Assembly: GCF_903645315.1 (NCBI RefSeq)
Contig: NZ_CAHJXL010000002.1
Span: 248,001 to 312,000 of the forward strand
Direction of reading: 5' to 3'
From: Victivallis sp. Marseille-Q1083
GTDB lineage: Bacteria > Verrucomicrobiota > Lentisphaeria > Victivallales > Victivallaceae
Length of the DNA: 64,000 nucleotides
The translations under genes and the position numbers were made by a program. Positions 36,274 through 44,930 of this stretch are shown in pieces; within the stretch, counting starts at the first letter, position 1; each line of letters starts with the position of its first letter. The notes beneath the pieces are model-generated. The model saw only the letters and a list, made by a program, of their open reading frames with translations. It was not told the DNA's origin and did no database searches.

Positions 36274-36302
36274 AAAAAGAGCCGGAGAAAATCATCCGGC
36301 TC
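36274..36302 (-). terminator. Intrinsic terminator of the pseudopilin gene
   Basis: Minus-strand GAGCCGGA/TCCGGCTC stem (36302-36279) followed immediately by five U residues (A-run 36278-36274). It lies about 45 bp past the pseudopilin stop and before the GH42-like gene, so that gene needs readthrough or its own promoter. Confidence 0.85.
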
Positions 36303-36348
36303 GTCGGAGAGATTATTTTGTCATCACTTAAATTATGTGATTGATTGT

Positions 36349-37104
36349 TTAATAATCACTTCCAGAACGGAATTCCAACGCTCCGCCTGTACCCCAGGAG
36401 GCCGGCATCCAATATTTGTAGCCAAGCGTGAATTGTGCTCCCAACAAAGATTCGACATGACCGTCCAACATGCAGACATTGGTGCGATTGGAGTGCCGCA
36501 ATGCCAGCGGATAATACCAGCCCCTTCTGAAATTCGGTTCGCCGCCGCCGTCGGAATTGATGATATTGCCATCACCGCCGTAGCGATTGGTGTCATCATG
36601 ATCTCCTTCATCCGAAAAACTGTCGCCTGCATAAATTAATGTTGAATTGCGACCGAACTGATCGTATTCCGACATTTTATGTGGCCGCCACTGATCATTG
36701 CCCATAAAATGATAGGTCGGCCAACTGCCGAAACTGGCGCTGCTGATACCATAATCACTTTTACGAGAATAGGCAATATCATCGTATTTAGTAGCAGTGG
36801 ATCTGCCGGCCGGGCATTTGAAGCTTTCGTAACCCATCCCGTAATTGTCCATGAATTCCCGTGGATAAGAAATCCAGACCTCCGATTCGTCAACACCTGG
36901 GTAAGTGCCCGGAACCCAGTCGTCGTAATCGTTGGTATACATGAACATCACCAAACCGATCTGTTTCAGATTGCCGACGCATTTGATCGCCTGCGCCTTG
37001 GCTTTGGCTTTGCCCAGCGCCGGCAGCAGCATACTGGCGAGAATGGCGATGATCGCGATTACGACCAGCAATTCGATCAAAGTAAAACTCTTTTTCTGTT
37101 TCAT
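36349..37104 (-). CDS. Pseudopilin-like H-X9-DG protein
   Basis: A 251-residue protein with a type IV pilin-like N-terminus ([20 protein letters not shown]) and the C-terminal H-X9-DG motif ([14 protein letters not shown]), as in the DUF1559-type proteins expanded in Planctomycetota and Lentisphaerota. A strong AGGAGG precedes the ATG. The residue before the conserved Phe is Ser, not the Gly normally required by prepilin peptidase. It should be anchored in the inner membrane with a periplasmic globular domain. It sits between a GntR regulator and a secreted hydrolase and has its own terminator, suggesting strong independent expression. The function of these proteins is not established. Confidence 0.88.
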   Translation of the reverse strand: MKQKKSFTLIELLVVIAIIAILASMLLPALGKAKAKAQAIKCVGNLKQIGLVMFMYTNDYDDWVPGTYPGVDESEVWISYPREFMDNYGMGYESFKCPAGRSTATKYDDIAYSRKSDYGISSASFGSWPTYHFMGNDQWRPHKMSEYDQFGRNSTLIYAGDSFSDEGDHDDTNRYGGDGNIINSDGGGEPNFRRGWYYPLALRHSNRTNVCMLDGHVESLLGAQFTLGYKYWMPASWGTGGALEFRSGSDY

Positions 37105-37154
37105 TTTTTCCTCCTGGTTGTTCTTTAAGGTTTCAATGCGATTGACTTATTAAA

Positions 37155-38312
37155 TCATTGATACAACTTTACACTGTTTCTGATCAGGATTTCACCGCGG
37201 CCGGCAATCATTTCGCCGTTGGCGTTCGGATTGGCGATCGCCTTGAGCATCAGTTCCATCGCCAATTCTCCGGCATAGGTTCCGGAAAATTCGAAGGTGG
37301 TCAACGGAACCGGACAGGTGGCCGCTTCCGCCAGGTTGTCACAGCCCATCAGATTCAAATCGTCCGGGATGCGGATGTTATTTTCCAGCAGGAATTCCAT
37401 GACGCCGAACGCCTGCCAGTCGGTCGAGCAGAAAATGGTGTCGAATTTCCGCAATTTGGCGATATCGCCCGCGCAATACTGTTGAATGCCGGCATAAGCG
37501 TTCTTGCGGTTGGCGTCTTCGATATTGAGCAGTTCATAGTCGAAGTGATAGAGCTCCGCCGCCCGGGACAGCGCCTGGAGCCTGGGATTGCCCTTCAGAA
37601 AGCAGGGGCCGACGTAAAGCAGACTCTTCATCCGGTTTTCGGCCAGGAAGCGGTAGGCGTTGAAAAACTCCAGTTCGAGATTGTCGACCAGCCACCATTT
37701 GGCGGTAAGCTCGAAATAATAGTCGGAAATGACGACGTAGGGAATCCGGTTGCCGTCCAGTTGCCGCGCGATGCTCCGGAAGGGTTCCGGCTCGAAGAGT
37801 TCCGCCCAGCGGATGATGATCAAGCCGTCGAATTCCTCATAACCGCATTGATCGCCGAGGTCGTGCATCAGGACGGTGACGTTGTGGCGGGCCGCGGCGG
37901 CGAAAATTCCCTTCAGGCGGCGCAAATACAATTGCCAGTGGCGGTAGTCGCCCTCCGGCAGAACCACGCTGACATCCGGAATCAGCACCGCGACTTTCAG
38001 CGCCGTTTGGGCTGGCGCGACCGGCAGATCCGGAAAATTCACCGATTCCGCTGGCGCCGCCTTGTCCTGCGGACAACCGATGACGAAGGTGCCGACCGGC
38101 CGCCGTTTGCACAACAACCCCTCATCGCAGAGCAGCTGCACCGCTTTGCGGATGGTGGAAGTGGAAGTCTCGTAATGCCTGGTCAGTTCATTCTCCGGGG
38201 AAATCCGGCAGCCGACCGGCAGTTCCCCGGATTGAATTTTGCGCCGCAAGTCATTGTAGACTTCCTGATACAGCATCGGTTGTTGTTTTACCATCAACAT
38301 GAGGTTTGTCAT
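37155..38312 (-). CDS. GntR-type regulator with a LacI-like sensor domain
   Basis: A 385-residue regulator. Residues about 13-80 are a GntR winged helix (LYQEVYNDLRRKIQSGELPV; STSTIRKAVQLLCDEGLLCK). Residues 95-385 are a periplasmic-binding-protein-like sensor (VAVLIPDVSVVLPEGDYRHW; IPDDLNLMGCDNLAEAATCP). This is the AraR-type architecture, usually sugar-responsive. The first ATG directly follows AAAGG with almost no spacer, so a start at 38300 or 38294 is possible. It lies 50 bp upstream of the pseudopilin gene on the same strand. Confidence 0.88.
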   Translation of the reverse strand: MTNLMLMVKQQPMLYQEVYNDLRRKIQSGELPVGCRISPENELTRHYETSTSTIRKAVQLLCDEGLLCKRRPVGTFVIGCPQDKAAPAESVNFPDLPVAPAQTALKVAVLIPDVSVVLPEGDYRHWQLYLRRLKGIFAAAARHNVTVLMHDLGDQCGYEEFDGLIIIRWAELFEPEPFRSIARQLDGNRIPYVVISDYYFELTAKWWLVDNLELEFFNAYRFLAENRMKSLLYVGPCFLKGNPRLQALSRAAELYHFDYELLNIEDANRKNAYAGIQQYCAGDIAKLRKFDTIFCSTDWQAFGVMEFLLENNIRIPDDLNLMGCDNLAEAATCPVPLTTFEFSGTYAGELAMELMLKAIANPNANGEMIAGRGEILIRNSVKLYQ

Positions 38313-38335
38313 CCTTTGTTATCATTGCATTATAA

Positions 38336-38364
38336 TTATATCAAAATTTTTTCCAAAAGTCAAT
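38336..38364 (-). promoter_or_regulatory. Promoter of the GntR-type regulator
   Basis: Minus-strand TTGACT (38364-38359), 17 nt, TATAAT (38341-38336). A 10-bp palindrome TATAATTATA (38332-38341) overlaps the -10, and TTATCAT (38320-38326) lies just downstream. Confidence 0.65.
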
Positions 38365-38405
38365 ACCCCAATCGCATTTTTTTTGATATTTTATGCAAAA
38401 TTTTT

Positions 38406-39431
38406 TCATTCGGCCGGCGGCAACCCATCCTGGGAGGTGAAAAACTCCTCCTGTGCGTTGATTTTCCGGCGGATTCTGGCGAAATTGTGCCGGATGATGA
38501 ATTTGCCGAAGGACGGATAGCTGTCCGGCTCCGGCAGACGCAACTGCGGAATGAGCCGGTCCGGCACGGTGACGATGCGCTCGCCGGCACGGTAACGGAC
38601 CGGGCCGGGCTCGAAGGTGAATATGTCGTTCAACGACCGGCCGGTTGAACGGTCGAACTGCTGAAGCAGGTCCGGATAGCTGCCGTCGAGGATCGTGAAA
38701 AACGGCACGCTCCACAGATTGCGGGTTGCCGCCAGAAAATCGGCCTGTTCCGCCGGTGTCCAGCGATAGGTTTCGTAGGGGTCGGTCTGCTGGTAAAAGC
38801 GGTAAATGTACCACCGGAACAAGGCATCGTCGGTCCGTTCGAAGAGTTCGCTGTGCCTGGCGGTGAAATAGGCACTGTGCGGGCCGCTGCTCCACAAGCC
38901 GCATTCGAAGCACGGCACCTGCCAGACTGGCAGCGGAGAAGAAAGAATGCGCCGGTAAGCCGATGCGTCCAGCGCGACATTCCACTCCTGATAGCTGACG
39001 GCCGCGTCGCCGGCGACGACCAGGACGCGTTCAATTTTATCTTGCAGCAGTGCCGGGTTGCGGTTGTAGGCCGCCGCCAGGGTCCGCAGGCTGCTGACGA
39101 CGGTGACGGTGACCGGGCCGGGGACCGTTTCCAGCCAGTCCAGAATTTTTTCCACATTGCGTTGCAGCTCCGGCGGCGAGTCGCTGCCGGGATCGTCCGG
39201 GGAACGCAGCGGACGGTTCAGGCCGATGAAAAATGGGTCGCGCCGGCCGATCAGCCGCTGGAAACGCCGGAGGGCGGCACTGCCGCCGCGCGGTCCGGTT
39301 TGCTGGTCGCCGTCGCCGTCCAGGACGATGGCGGCGGATTCCAGGCGGTCCAGCGCATAAATGCCGGCCAGGTCGAAATAATCGTCGAAATCGCCGTCGG
39401 TGAATAAATCGGTGAAGTGCAATACGTGCAT
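38406..39431 (-). CDS. Nucleoside-hydrolase-fold protein, degenerate active site
   Basis: A 341-residue protein whose N-terminus HFTDLFTDGDFDDYFDLAGI aligns with the Asp cluster of nucleoside hydrolases. If the DD pairs are aligned, the metal-binding Asp of DTD is replaced by Phe. The middle VPGPVTVTVVSSLRTLAAAY and the segment IERVLVVAGDAAVSYQEWNVALD follow the family pattern. It may be a diverged hydrolase with a different substrate, or a binding protein. AAGGAG lies 11 nt before the ATG. It is divergent from the Gfo/Idh/MocA gene. Confidence 0.65.
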   Translation of the reverse strand: MHVLHFTDLFTDGDFDDYFDLAGIYALDRLESAAIVLDGDGDQQTGPRGGSAALRRFQRLIGRRDPFFIGLNRPLRSPDDPGSDSPPELQRNVEKILDWLETVPGPVTVTVVSSLRTLAAAYNRNPALLQDKIERVLVVAGDAAVSYQEWNVALDASAYRRILSSPLPVWQVPCFECGLWSSGPHSAYFTARHSELFERTDDALFRWYIYRFYQQTDPYETYRWTPAEQADFLAATRNLWSVPFFTILDGSYPDLLQQFDRSTGRSLNDIFTFEPGPVRYRAGERIVTVPDRLIPQLRLPEPDSYPSFGKFIIRHNFARIRRKINAQEEFFTSQDGLPPAE

Positions 39432-39476
39432 CGTTTGATGAACTCCTTATTCCGTGTTGTCGAAAATGACTGGGAT

Positions 39477-39504
39477 ATTTTATCATGATAACGCGGTTTG
39501 TCAA
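39477..39504 (-). promoter_or_regulatory. Promoter with embedded palindrome for the nucleoside-hydrolase-like gene
   Basis: Minus-strand TTGACA (39504-39499), 16 nt, TAAAAT (39482-39477). The perfect 12-bp palindrome TTATCATGATAA (39480-39491) fills the -10/spacer region and is a good repressor-site candidate. Confidence 0.55.
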
Positions 39505-39576
39505 TTCGCGGTCGGAGTTTTGACGCGCCGGGCAGGGAAGGGGCGGAAAGATTTCCGGTTTTTATGCTTGGCGCGC

Positions 39577-39604
39577 TTGCTTTCCGTCATATTTTAGATA
39601 TAAT
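39577..39604 (+). promoter_or_regulatory. Promoter of the Gfo/Idh/MocA gene
   Basis: TTGCTT (39577-39582), 16 nt, TATAAT (39599-39604). The roughly 120-nt leader contains ATGATAA (39631-39637) and the CG-centred palindrome AAGCGCTT (39653-39660). With the divergent promoter this accounts for the 301-bp gap; I see no gene in it. Confidence 0.55.
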
Positions 39605-39732
39605 TAAAACAGGCACGTGATGATGGTTTAATGATAAGAAAATGATGAAAGTAAGCGCTTCCCGCCAAAAGTGTTCGGATCTCGGGATCGGCGGAAGGCG
39701 CTGCTGGAAAAATGACGGGAAAGGTCTTTTTG

Positions 39733-40983
39733 ATGCCTCCAGTGAAAATTGCGATTGTCGGAGCCGGCTCACGCGGGTTGGACTGCTACGGCGGATATGC
39801 CGAAAAACATCCGGAAGAATTTCAGGTGGTGGCGGCGGCGGAGCCGCGCCAGAATTTCCGCCGTGAAATTGCCGAGCGGCATCATATTCCCGCCGAACGG
39901 CAATTCAAGGATTGGCGCGAACTGGCCGCGTTGCCGAAACTGGCCGACGCGGTGATCATCGCCACCAATGACGATATGCACCGTGAACCGGCGATCGCCT
40001 TCATGGAAAAAGGGTATCATATTCTGCTGGAAAAGCCGATGGCGCCGAGTGCCGCCGATTGCCGGGCGATCAACGAAGCCGCCCACAAGTACGGCGTCCT
40101 CTTCGCGGTCTGCCATGTGTTGCGCTATTCGCCGTATTTTGTCCGGCTGCGCAATATTGTTCAGAGCGGTGCGATCGGTGAAATCGTCACCGTGCGGCAT
40201 CTCGAAAAGGTGTGCTACTGGCATCAGGCGCACTCCTTCGTGCGCGGCAACTGGCGCAATTCCGAGACGACTTCGCCGATGATTCTGGCCAAGAGCTGTC
40301 ATGATATGGATATCATGCTTTTCCTGCTCGGCAGAAAATGCCGCAAGGTTTCCAGTTTCGGCAATCTGAATTATTTCCGTCCGGAAAAACGGCCGGCCGG
40401 TGCGGCGGACCGTTGTCTGGATTGTCCGCTGTGCGACAGTTGCATCTATTCGGCCAAAACCTTCTATCTGCGGAAGCTGTATTCCGGCGACCATTATTGG
40501 CCGTTGAATGTCATCACCCGCGATTTTACCGAGCAGGGCGTGTTGAATGCGCTGCGGGAAGGACCGTACGGCCGCTGCGTGTTCGCCTGCGACAACAATG
40601 TCGTCGACAACCAGGTGGTCTGCATGGATTTCGAAGGGGATGTTTCGGCCTCTTTCACGATGACGGCATTCACGCCGGACGGCGGCCGGGAAACCGAATT
40701 CATGGGGACGCACGGCCGGGTGTACGGCGACGGCCGCTATATCACCGTCCAGCGTTTCGGCGCGGAGGAGACCGTCACCTATGATACGGAAGTGGCCGGC
40801 GGCATGTTCTCCGGGGGGCACGGCGGCGGCGACCAGGCGATGATGCATGAATTCTACGAGGCGATCACCGCCAACGATCCTTCGCTGCTCTGTTCCGGGC
40901 CGGATATTTCGCTGATGGGCCATTTGATGGCTTTTGCGGCGGAGGAATCGCGGATCACCGGCAAGACCATCACGCTGAGTTGA
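39733..40983 (+). CDS. Gfo/Idh/MocA-family oxidoreductase with a Cys-rich insert
   Basis: A 416-residue NAD(P)-dependent sugar dehydrogenase-like enzyme from ATG 39733, 8 nt after GGAAAGG; ATG 39712 is an alternative. The Rossmann domain starts KIAIVGAGSRGLDCYGGYAE, and LLEKPMAPS is the catalytic EKP motif. KSCHDMDIMLFLLG is the conserved His/Asp region. An insertion near residue 230 reads RCLDCPLCDSC, four cysteines in C-x2-C-x2-C-x2-C spacing, which could bind a metal. It would oxidise or epimerise a sugar or cyclitol. It is monocistronic, with a strong terminator. Confidence 0.9.
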   Translation: MPPVKIAIVGAGSRGLDCYGGYAEKHPEEFQVVAAAEPRQNFRREIAERHHIPAERQFKDWRELAALPKLADAVIIATNDDMHREPAIAFMEKGYHILLEKPMAPSAADCRAINEAAHKYGVLFAVCHVLRYSPYFVRLRNIVQSGAIGEIVTVRHLEKVCYWHQAHSFVRGNWRNSETTSPMILAKSCHDMDIMLFLLGRKCRKVSSFGNLNYFRPEKRPAGAADRCLDCPLCDSCIYSAKTFYLRKLYSGDHYWPLNVITRDFTEQGVLNALREGPYGRCVFACDNNVVDNQVVCMDFEGDVSASFTMTAFTPDGGRETEFMGTHGRVYGDGRYITVQRFGAEETVTYDTEVAGGMFSGGHGGGDQAMMHEFYEAITANDPSLLCSGPDISLMGHLMAFAAEESRITGKTITLS

Positions 40984-41011
40984 AAGGCGCAGTCCTCTTG
41001 CCGGAGGCAAA

Positions 41012-41053
41012 AACGGGATGCGGGCGCCGCAGCGTCGCATCCCGTTTTTTTTT
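41012..41053 (+). terminator. Intrinsic terminator after the Gfo/Idh/MocA gene
   Basis: ACGGGATGCG (41013-41022) pairs with CGCATCCCGT (41036-41045), followed by nine T residues (41045-41053). Confidence 0.93.
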
Positions 41054-41173
41054 GCGAATCGGCGGTTCGTCATTTTTGGCAGTTTCGGATTGAAGCTGCT
41101 TGAAAAACTCCATTGCAGGAATCTAGTAAAAGGACGAATGAGCAATGGAACAGCGATGAAATAGAATTGTAAC

Positions 41174-42334
41174 ATGATTCAAAACGGTTTCAGCTATCTG
41201 GCGCTGCTGGTTTTCCTGGCCGGCGGCCTGAAAATTCTTGAAGAGCGCGTCAAAGGCAAGTGGTTCGAATACGTGCCGGCGGTGGTTTGCCTTTACCTGT
41301 TGACCATGCTGCTCGGCAGCTCCGGCCTCTGGGAAATGAATGAGGAGATCCGGCAGTTGTCTGCCGCTTTGCAGGCCAATTTGATGCCGGCGATGCTGTT
41401 CCTGATGTTGCTGAAAAGCGATTTGCGGCGTATTGTCCGGCTGGGCGGCCGGCTGCTGCTGGCATTCTTCATCGCTTCGTTCAGCATCGCCGCCGGCTTT
41501 ATTCTGACGTTTGCCTTGTTTCGTTCGCTGCTGGAACCGGACAGTTGGAAAGCGTTTGCGGCGCTCTGCGGCAGTTGGATCGGCGGTTCGGCCAATATGA
41601 TGGCGTTGAAGGGAATGCTGGAAGTGCCGAATGCCCAATTCGGTTATACGCTGCTGATGGATTCGGTTGATTATTCGCTGTGGCTGATGGTGCTGCTGGC
41701 CCTGGTGCCGTATGCGCACAAATTCAACCGCTGGACGAGAGCGGACAGCGGCGTGCTGGAGGAAATCACCCGCAAGCTGGAGCGGGAGGCGGAACATGAC
41801 CGGCGGCATATCACGTTCGGCGATTTGATTTTTCTGCTCGGCCTGGGGCTGGGGGTGGCGGCGGTGGCCCAACTGGCCGGCTCCTGGCTGCCGGTCAGCG
41901 ACTATATCCGGAGTTCGACCTGGACGGTGCTGCTGGTGACGGTGGCCGGCTGCCTGCTGGCGATGACGCCGATCGGCAAATTGCCGGGAACGCTGGAATT
42001 GTCCAATACGATGCTTTACATCCTGATCGCCCTGATCGGTTCGATGGTCAATCTGAGCGAACTGCAGGCGGCGCCGCTTTATATTGCGCTCGGCCTGGTG
42101 ATCATTGCCTTCCATGCGTTGATCATGGCCGGCGCCGCCCGGCTGTTGCGCTTCGATTTGTTCACCTGCGGCGTCGCGTCGCTGGCCAATATCGGCGGCG
42201 TCGCGTCGGCGACGATCATCGCGGCGACCTATTCGCCGGTGTTGATTCCGGTCGGAGTGTTGATGGCGATGCTCGGCTTCATTACCGGCACCGGCGTCGG
42301 CATGCTGGTCGGCCGGATTCTTTCATTGCTGTGA
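41174..42334 (+). CDS. DUF819-family integral membrane protein
   Basis: A 386-residue protein with about ten hydrophobic segments. Two conserved motifs of DUF819 (YjcL-like) proteins stand out: GSWIGGSANMMALKGMLEVP in the first half and ASLANIGGVASATIIAATYS in the second, suggesting an internal two-fold repeat as in secondary transporters. The substrate is unknown. It lies alone between a terminator and a convergent SGNH hydrolase gene. No clear ribosome-binding site precedes the ATG. Confidence 0.85.
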   Translation: MIQNGFSYLALLVFLAGGLKILEERVKGKWFEYVPAVVCLYLLTMLLGSSGLWEMNEEIRQLSAALQANLMPAMLFLMLLKSDLRRIVRLGGRLLLAFFIASFSIAAGFILTFALFRSLLEPDSWKAFAALCGSWIGGSANMMALKGMLEVPNAQFGYTLLMDSVDYSLWLMVLLALVPYAHKFNRWTRADSGVLEEITRKLEREAEHDRRHITFGDLIFLLGLGLGVAAVAQLAGSWLPVSDYIRSSTWTVLLVTVAGCLLAMTPIGKLPGTLELSNTMLYILIALIGSMVNLSELQAAPLYIALGLVIIAFHALIMAGAARLLRFDLFTCGVASLANIGGVASATIIAATYSPVLIPVGVLMAMLGFITGTGVGMLVGRILSLL

Positions 42335-42344
42335 AGAACTGTCC

Positions 42345-42391
42345 GGCGCGGGAAACGCGCCGTTGCCCAGCTTGGTCCGGGTTCAAGCTGG
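42345..42391. other. Two stem-loops between convergent genes
   Basis: GGCGCG-ggaaa-CGCGCC (42345-42361) and CCAGCTTG/CAAGCTGG (42367-42374 and 42384-42391) lie between the DUF819 and SGNH stops. Neither has a T-run, but they may act as a bidirectional transcript end. Confidence 0.4.
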
Positions 42392-42404
42392 CAGACAAGC
42401 CGGG

Positions 42405-43220
42405 TTACTTGATGTCCTCGTCTCCGGGCAGGATGACGCCGGGATGCTTCTTCAAGCATGCCGCGCTGTTCACATCGAGACCGAAGGCTTTGAAGATCAG
42501 CGCCGCCATCTCCAGGTGGCCGAGCGCCCCCGGATGGATTGTTTCCCCGAGCCAGCTGTGCAGCACCTCCGGGTCGGATGCGTGTTTTTGCCAGAATTTG
42601 AAATGGTCGATCAGGATGACATCGTTGTCGGCCGCCGCCTGGCGTATCACCTCCATATAGGCGGGCAACTGCTCGTAGCGGAGGATATAGCCCTGATAAT
42701 AGCCGTCCAGCGGTTCACCGTCCGGCGAGACGTAATATTCGATCGTGTTGCTGGTCTGCAGAATCGGAATGGCGTCGTCGGTTCGCACCCGCTTCACCAG
42801 TTCGTCCAGGTTGGCCCGGAACGCGTCCGGCGAAACGCCGCTCGGAATATCGTTGGAGCCGATCATGAGAAACACCACGTCCGGCCGCCGGTCGCGGACC
42901 ATCGTGTCGTAATTGGCGAGCAAATCCTCCGAACGCCAGCCGCTGCGGGCGGCGTTGATGACGATGTCGCCATAATGACGCAGTTCCCAGGTGAACATCT
43001 CCTGGAAGATTTCCGGATAGGCGCGCCAGCCGTGGGTGTGTAGGGCGCCGTGGGTGATTGAATCGCCGTAAAACACCCAGGTGCAACGGCTGTTCCGGCC
43101 TTCTTTCAAACGCTGTTGAATGACCGCCAGATCTTCCGCCGCGCCGCCGCGTGCCATCAGCGGCAGCAGCCAGAGGCCGAGCAGCAGCACGGTCAGACTT
43201 TTCCATTTCGTATTGAACAT
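42405..43220 (-). CDS. Exported SGNH/GDSL hydrolase
   Basis: A 271-residue esterase/lipase-fold protein with a signal peptide (KSLTVLLLGLWLLPLMARGG). Block I VFYGDSITHGA carries the catalytic Ser, block III GSNDIPSG the Asn, and block V IHPGALGH the catalytic Asp/His region. Such enzymes commonly remove acetyl or other acyl groups from glycans. It is transcribed alone on the minus strand. The substrate is unknown. Confidence 0.9.
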   Translation of the reverse strand: MFNTKWKSLTVLLLGLWLLPLMARGGAAEDLAVIQQRLKEGRNSRCTWVFYGDSITHGALHTHGWRAYPEIFQEMFTWELRHYGDIVINAARSGWRSEDLLANYDTMVRDRRPDVVFLMIGSNDIPSGVSPDAFRANLDELVKRVRTDDAIPILQTSNTIEYYVSPDGEPLDGYYQGYILRYEQLPAYMEVIRQAAADNDVILIDHFKFWQKHASDPEVLHSWLGETIHPGALGHLEMAALIFKAFGLDVNSAACLKKHPGVILPGDEDIK

Positions 43221-43339
43221 GTTTCCTCCTTTACAGGGTTTGAATGTGAATGATCGCCATGATCCGTTTTTTCAAGCCAGCCGCAATGCCAGGCGGAAGG
43301 ATTCGCTGAATTTGTTCACGAGCTTTTCGGAAAACTTGA

Positions 43340-43702
43340 TTATTCATAACCGGAAACCGCCAGCAGCAAGTCGTCGTTCGCGTCATAGATGAGATGAAAA
43401 GAAAACCATTGAAATGGTGAAAAGCGATAAGTATAACGATAAATTTTAACCGGCTGGTCGAGGGGAAGCTGCCAGAGCGGAAAGCCGCCGGCTTCAATCT
43501 CGAACAAGGAGGCCGGCGTTTCGGCAAATTCGGACAATTGCTTTTTTATGGTACTCCGGGACGACCCGGGGAGTATGTCCCGATACGCCCGATCCGTGCG
43601 ATTCAGGCAGAAATACACGCCTGCCATCGTCAATAATGCCAGAATTCCGACAATGCCGATAAACCAGGAAAAAAAAGTTTTAATTTTTAGTTTCATTGCC
43701 AT
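43340..43702 (-). CDS. Small single-pass membrane protein, unknown function
   Basis: A 120-residue protein with a basic start (MAMKLKIKTFF), one transmembrane helix (WFIGIVGILALLTMAGVYF) and a soluble domain of about 85 residues ending in LIYDANDDLLLAVSGYE. Start at 43702 or at the second ATG, 43696. It resembles small lipoprotein- or BamE-like periplasmic domains only loosely (PGSSRSTIKKQLSE recalls the BamE/SmpA helix pattern). I do not recognise it. Confidence 0.6.
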   Translation of the reverse strand: MAMKLKIKTFFSWFIGIVGILALLTMAGVYFCLNRTDRAYRDILPGSSRSTIKKQLSEFAETPASLFEIEAGGFPLWQLPLDQPVKIYRYTYRFSPFQWFSFHLIYDANDDLLLAVSGYE

Positions 43703-43856
43703 CTCTTTGCCCCGGTTCTATTATAGAATGTCTCCTGGCTTTTTACCAGTTGGAATTGCCGCTTTTCAGCAATTTATGTCGTACGCCGGCCGGCGGCAAT
43801 GGTCCGCAGCGTTTCCTGCGGTACGTTCCGCGGTCCGGAAGAGCCCGGAGCGAGAT

Positions 43857-43890
43857 GGGAAAATGGCTCCAAGCCGTTTGACTTGGAGCC
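43857..43890 (-). terminator. Terminator of the mutarotase-like/deacetylase/M24 operon
   Basis: GGCTCCAAG (43865-43873) pairs with CTTGGAGCC (43882-43890). On the minus strand it is followed by AUUUU, a short U-tract. It lies 18 bp past the last stop of the operon. Confidence 0.65.
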
Positions 43891-43907
43891 ACTCCTGGCG
43901 GCGATGA

Positions 43908-44930
43908 TCAAGGAAGAACGTCTTGTCCGGCAAGCCGGGCTGCGGTGGACAGGACCGCCTCGAGGCTGGCAAAATCACCCTGCAGCAGCCAGGTGGTTGC
44001 CTCCAGTGTGCTGCCGGTGACGCGGCCGGCCTGCAACGTCACCGGCGCCAGCGCTTCCAACTCAAAGAAGCCCAGTGGCCCGCCGGTGAAGATGCTGTAG
44101 ACATCGCTGGCGGAAAAAACACCGTGCGGCTGGTCGTTGTCGGCGAAATTCAGATAGCGGCCGGCCGGATCGACCGGCGTCCGCCGGCAGATCAGGAGTT
44201 TGCGCTCCGGCAGCCAGGCGCCGATCAATTTCGGCTCCGCCGCCTGGCTGATGCCGAGCTGCAACCGTTCCGCCGCATTCAGGCGAAAGGTGAAATATCC
44301 CCGGCCGAATGTCAACTGCGGAGTCGGATCGCCATAGAAGTCGGTATTGACCGCCCGGCGGGAATCGCCGCCGACCAACGCGAAGCCGATGGCATCGCCG
44401 GACAAGTCGAATTGTTCCAGCGACCAGGCGCTGATTACGAAATCGTCGATCCGTTGCGGTTCCTTCAAGTGAAATGAATCCCGGGAGTGGTAACCGGTGG
44501 CGGCAACGGCGTCCAGTCCTCGAAACGCCGCCGCCGGCAATGGCCTGACGGTTCGCGTTCTGGTCATTTCCACTGCAATATTCCGCCGGTTGCGAAGGCG
44601 GATCGTCTGGCTGGCGGTAATCTGCCCGGCGGCGACTGCGACCGCCGGCCGAGCCGCGGCGATGCCGGGCTGAACCAGCCAGCCGGGTTCGCCGGGCAGA
44701 TAGTTGAATGCCAGCGGGCCGCCTTCCGGCGCCGGCCACAGCGAGTTGCCGCCCAGATTGTCGTATCCGGCCAAACGGGGACCGGCTGCCAGGCGCCGGT
44801 CGAAACGGTGGAGCAGTTCCCCCTGGAGCGACGCCAGAATCCGTCCCTGGAAATGCGGACTGACCATCACTTCTCCGTCCCCGGACGGCAGGCTTGCCAG
44901 TTCCGGGTCGAGCTGCAGCAGCCGTTCCAT
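43908..44930 (-). CDS. Galactose-mutarotase-like protein (DUF6786/DUF4432-type)
   Basis: About 340 residues from the ATG at 44930, which overlaps the deacetylase stop by one base (TAATG). A longer frame reaching 45455 is only an overlap with the deacetylase gene. The protein is beta-rich with GGNSLWPAPEGGPLAFNYLP, RLRNRRNIAVEMTRTR and FTFRLNAAERLQLGISQAAEP, a pattern of aldose-1-epimerase-like supersandwich proteins. No signal peptide is present. The family name is a guess; the epimerase catalytic His/Glu were not identified. It is the last gene of a three-gene operon. Confidence 0.6.
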   Translation of the reverse strand: MERLLQLDPELASLPSGDGEVMVSPHFQGRILASLQGELLHRFDRRLAAGPRLAGYDNLGGNSLWPAPEGGPLAFNYLPGEPGWLVQPGIAAARPAVAVAAGQITASQTIRLRNRRNIAVEMTRTRTVRPLPAAAFRGLDAVAATGYHSRDSFHLKEPQRIDDFVISAWSLEQFDLSGDAIGFALVGGDSRRAVNTDFYGDPTPQLTFGRGYFTFRLNAAERLQLGISQAAEPKLIGAWLPERKLLICRRTPVDPAGRYLNFADNDQPHGVFSASDVYSIFTGGPLGFFELEALAPVTLQAGRVTGSTLEATTWLLQGDFASLEAVLSTAARLAGQDVLP

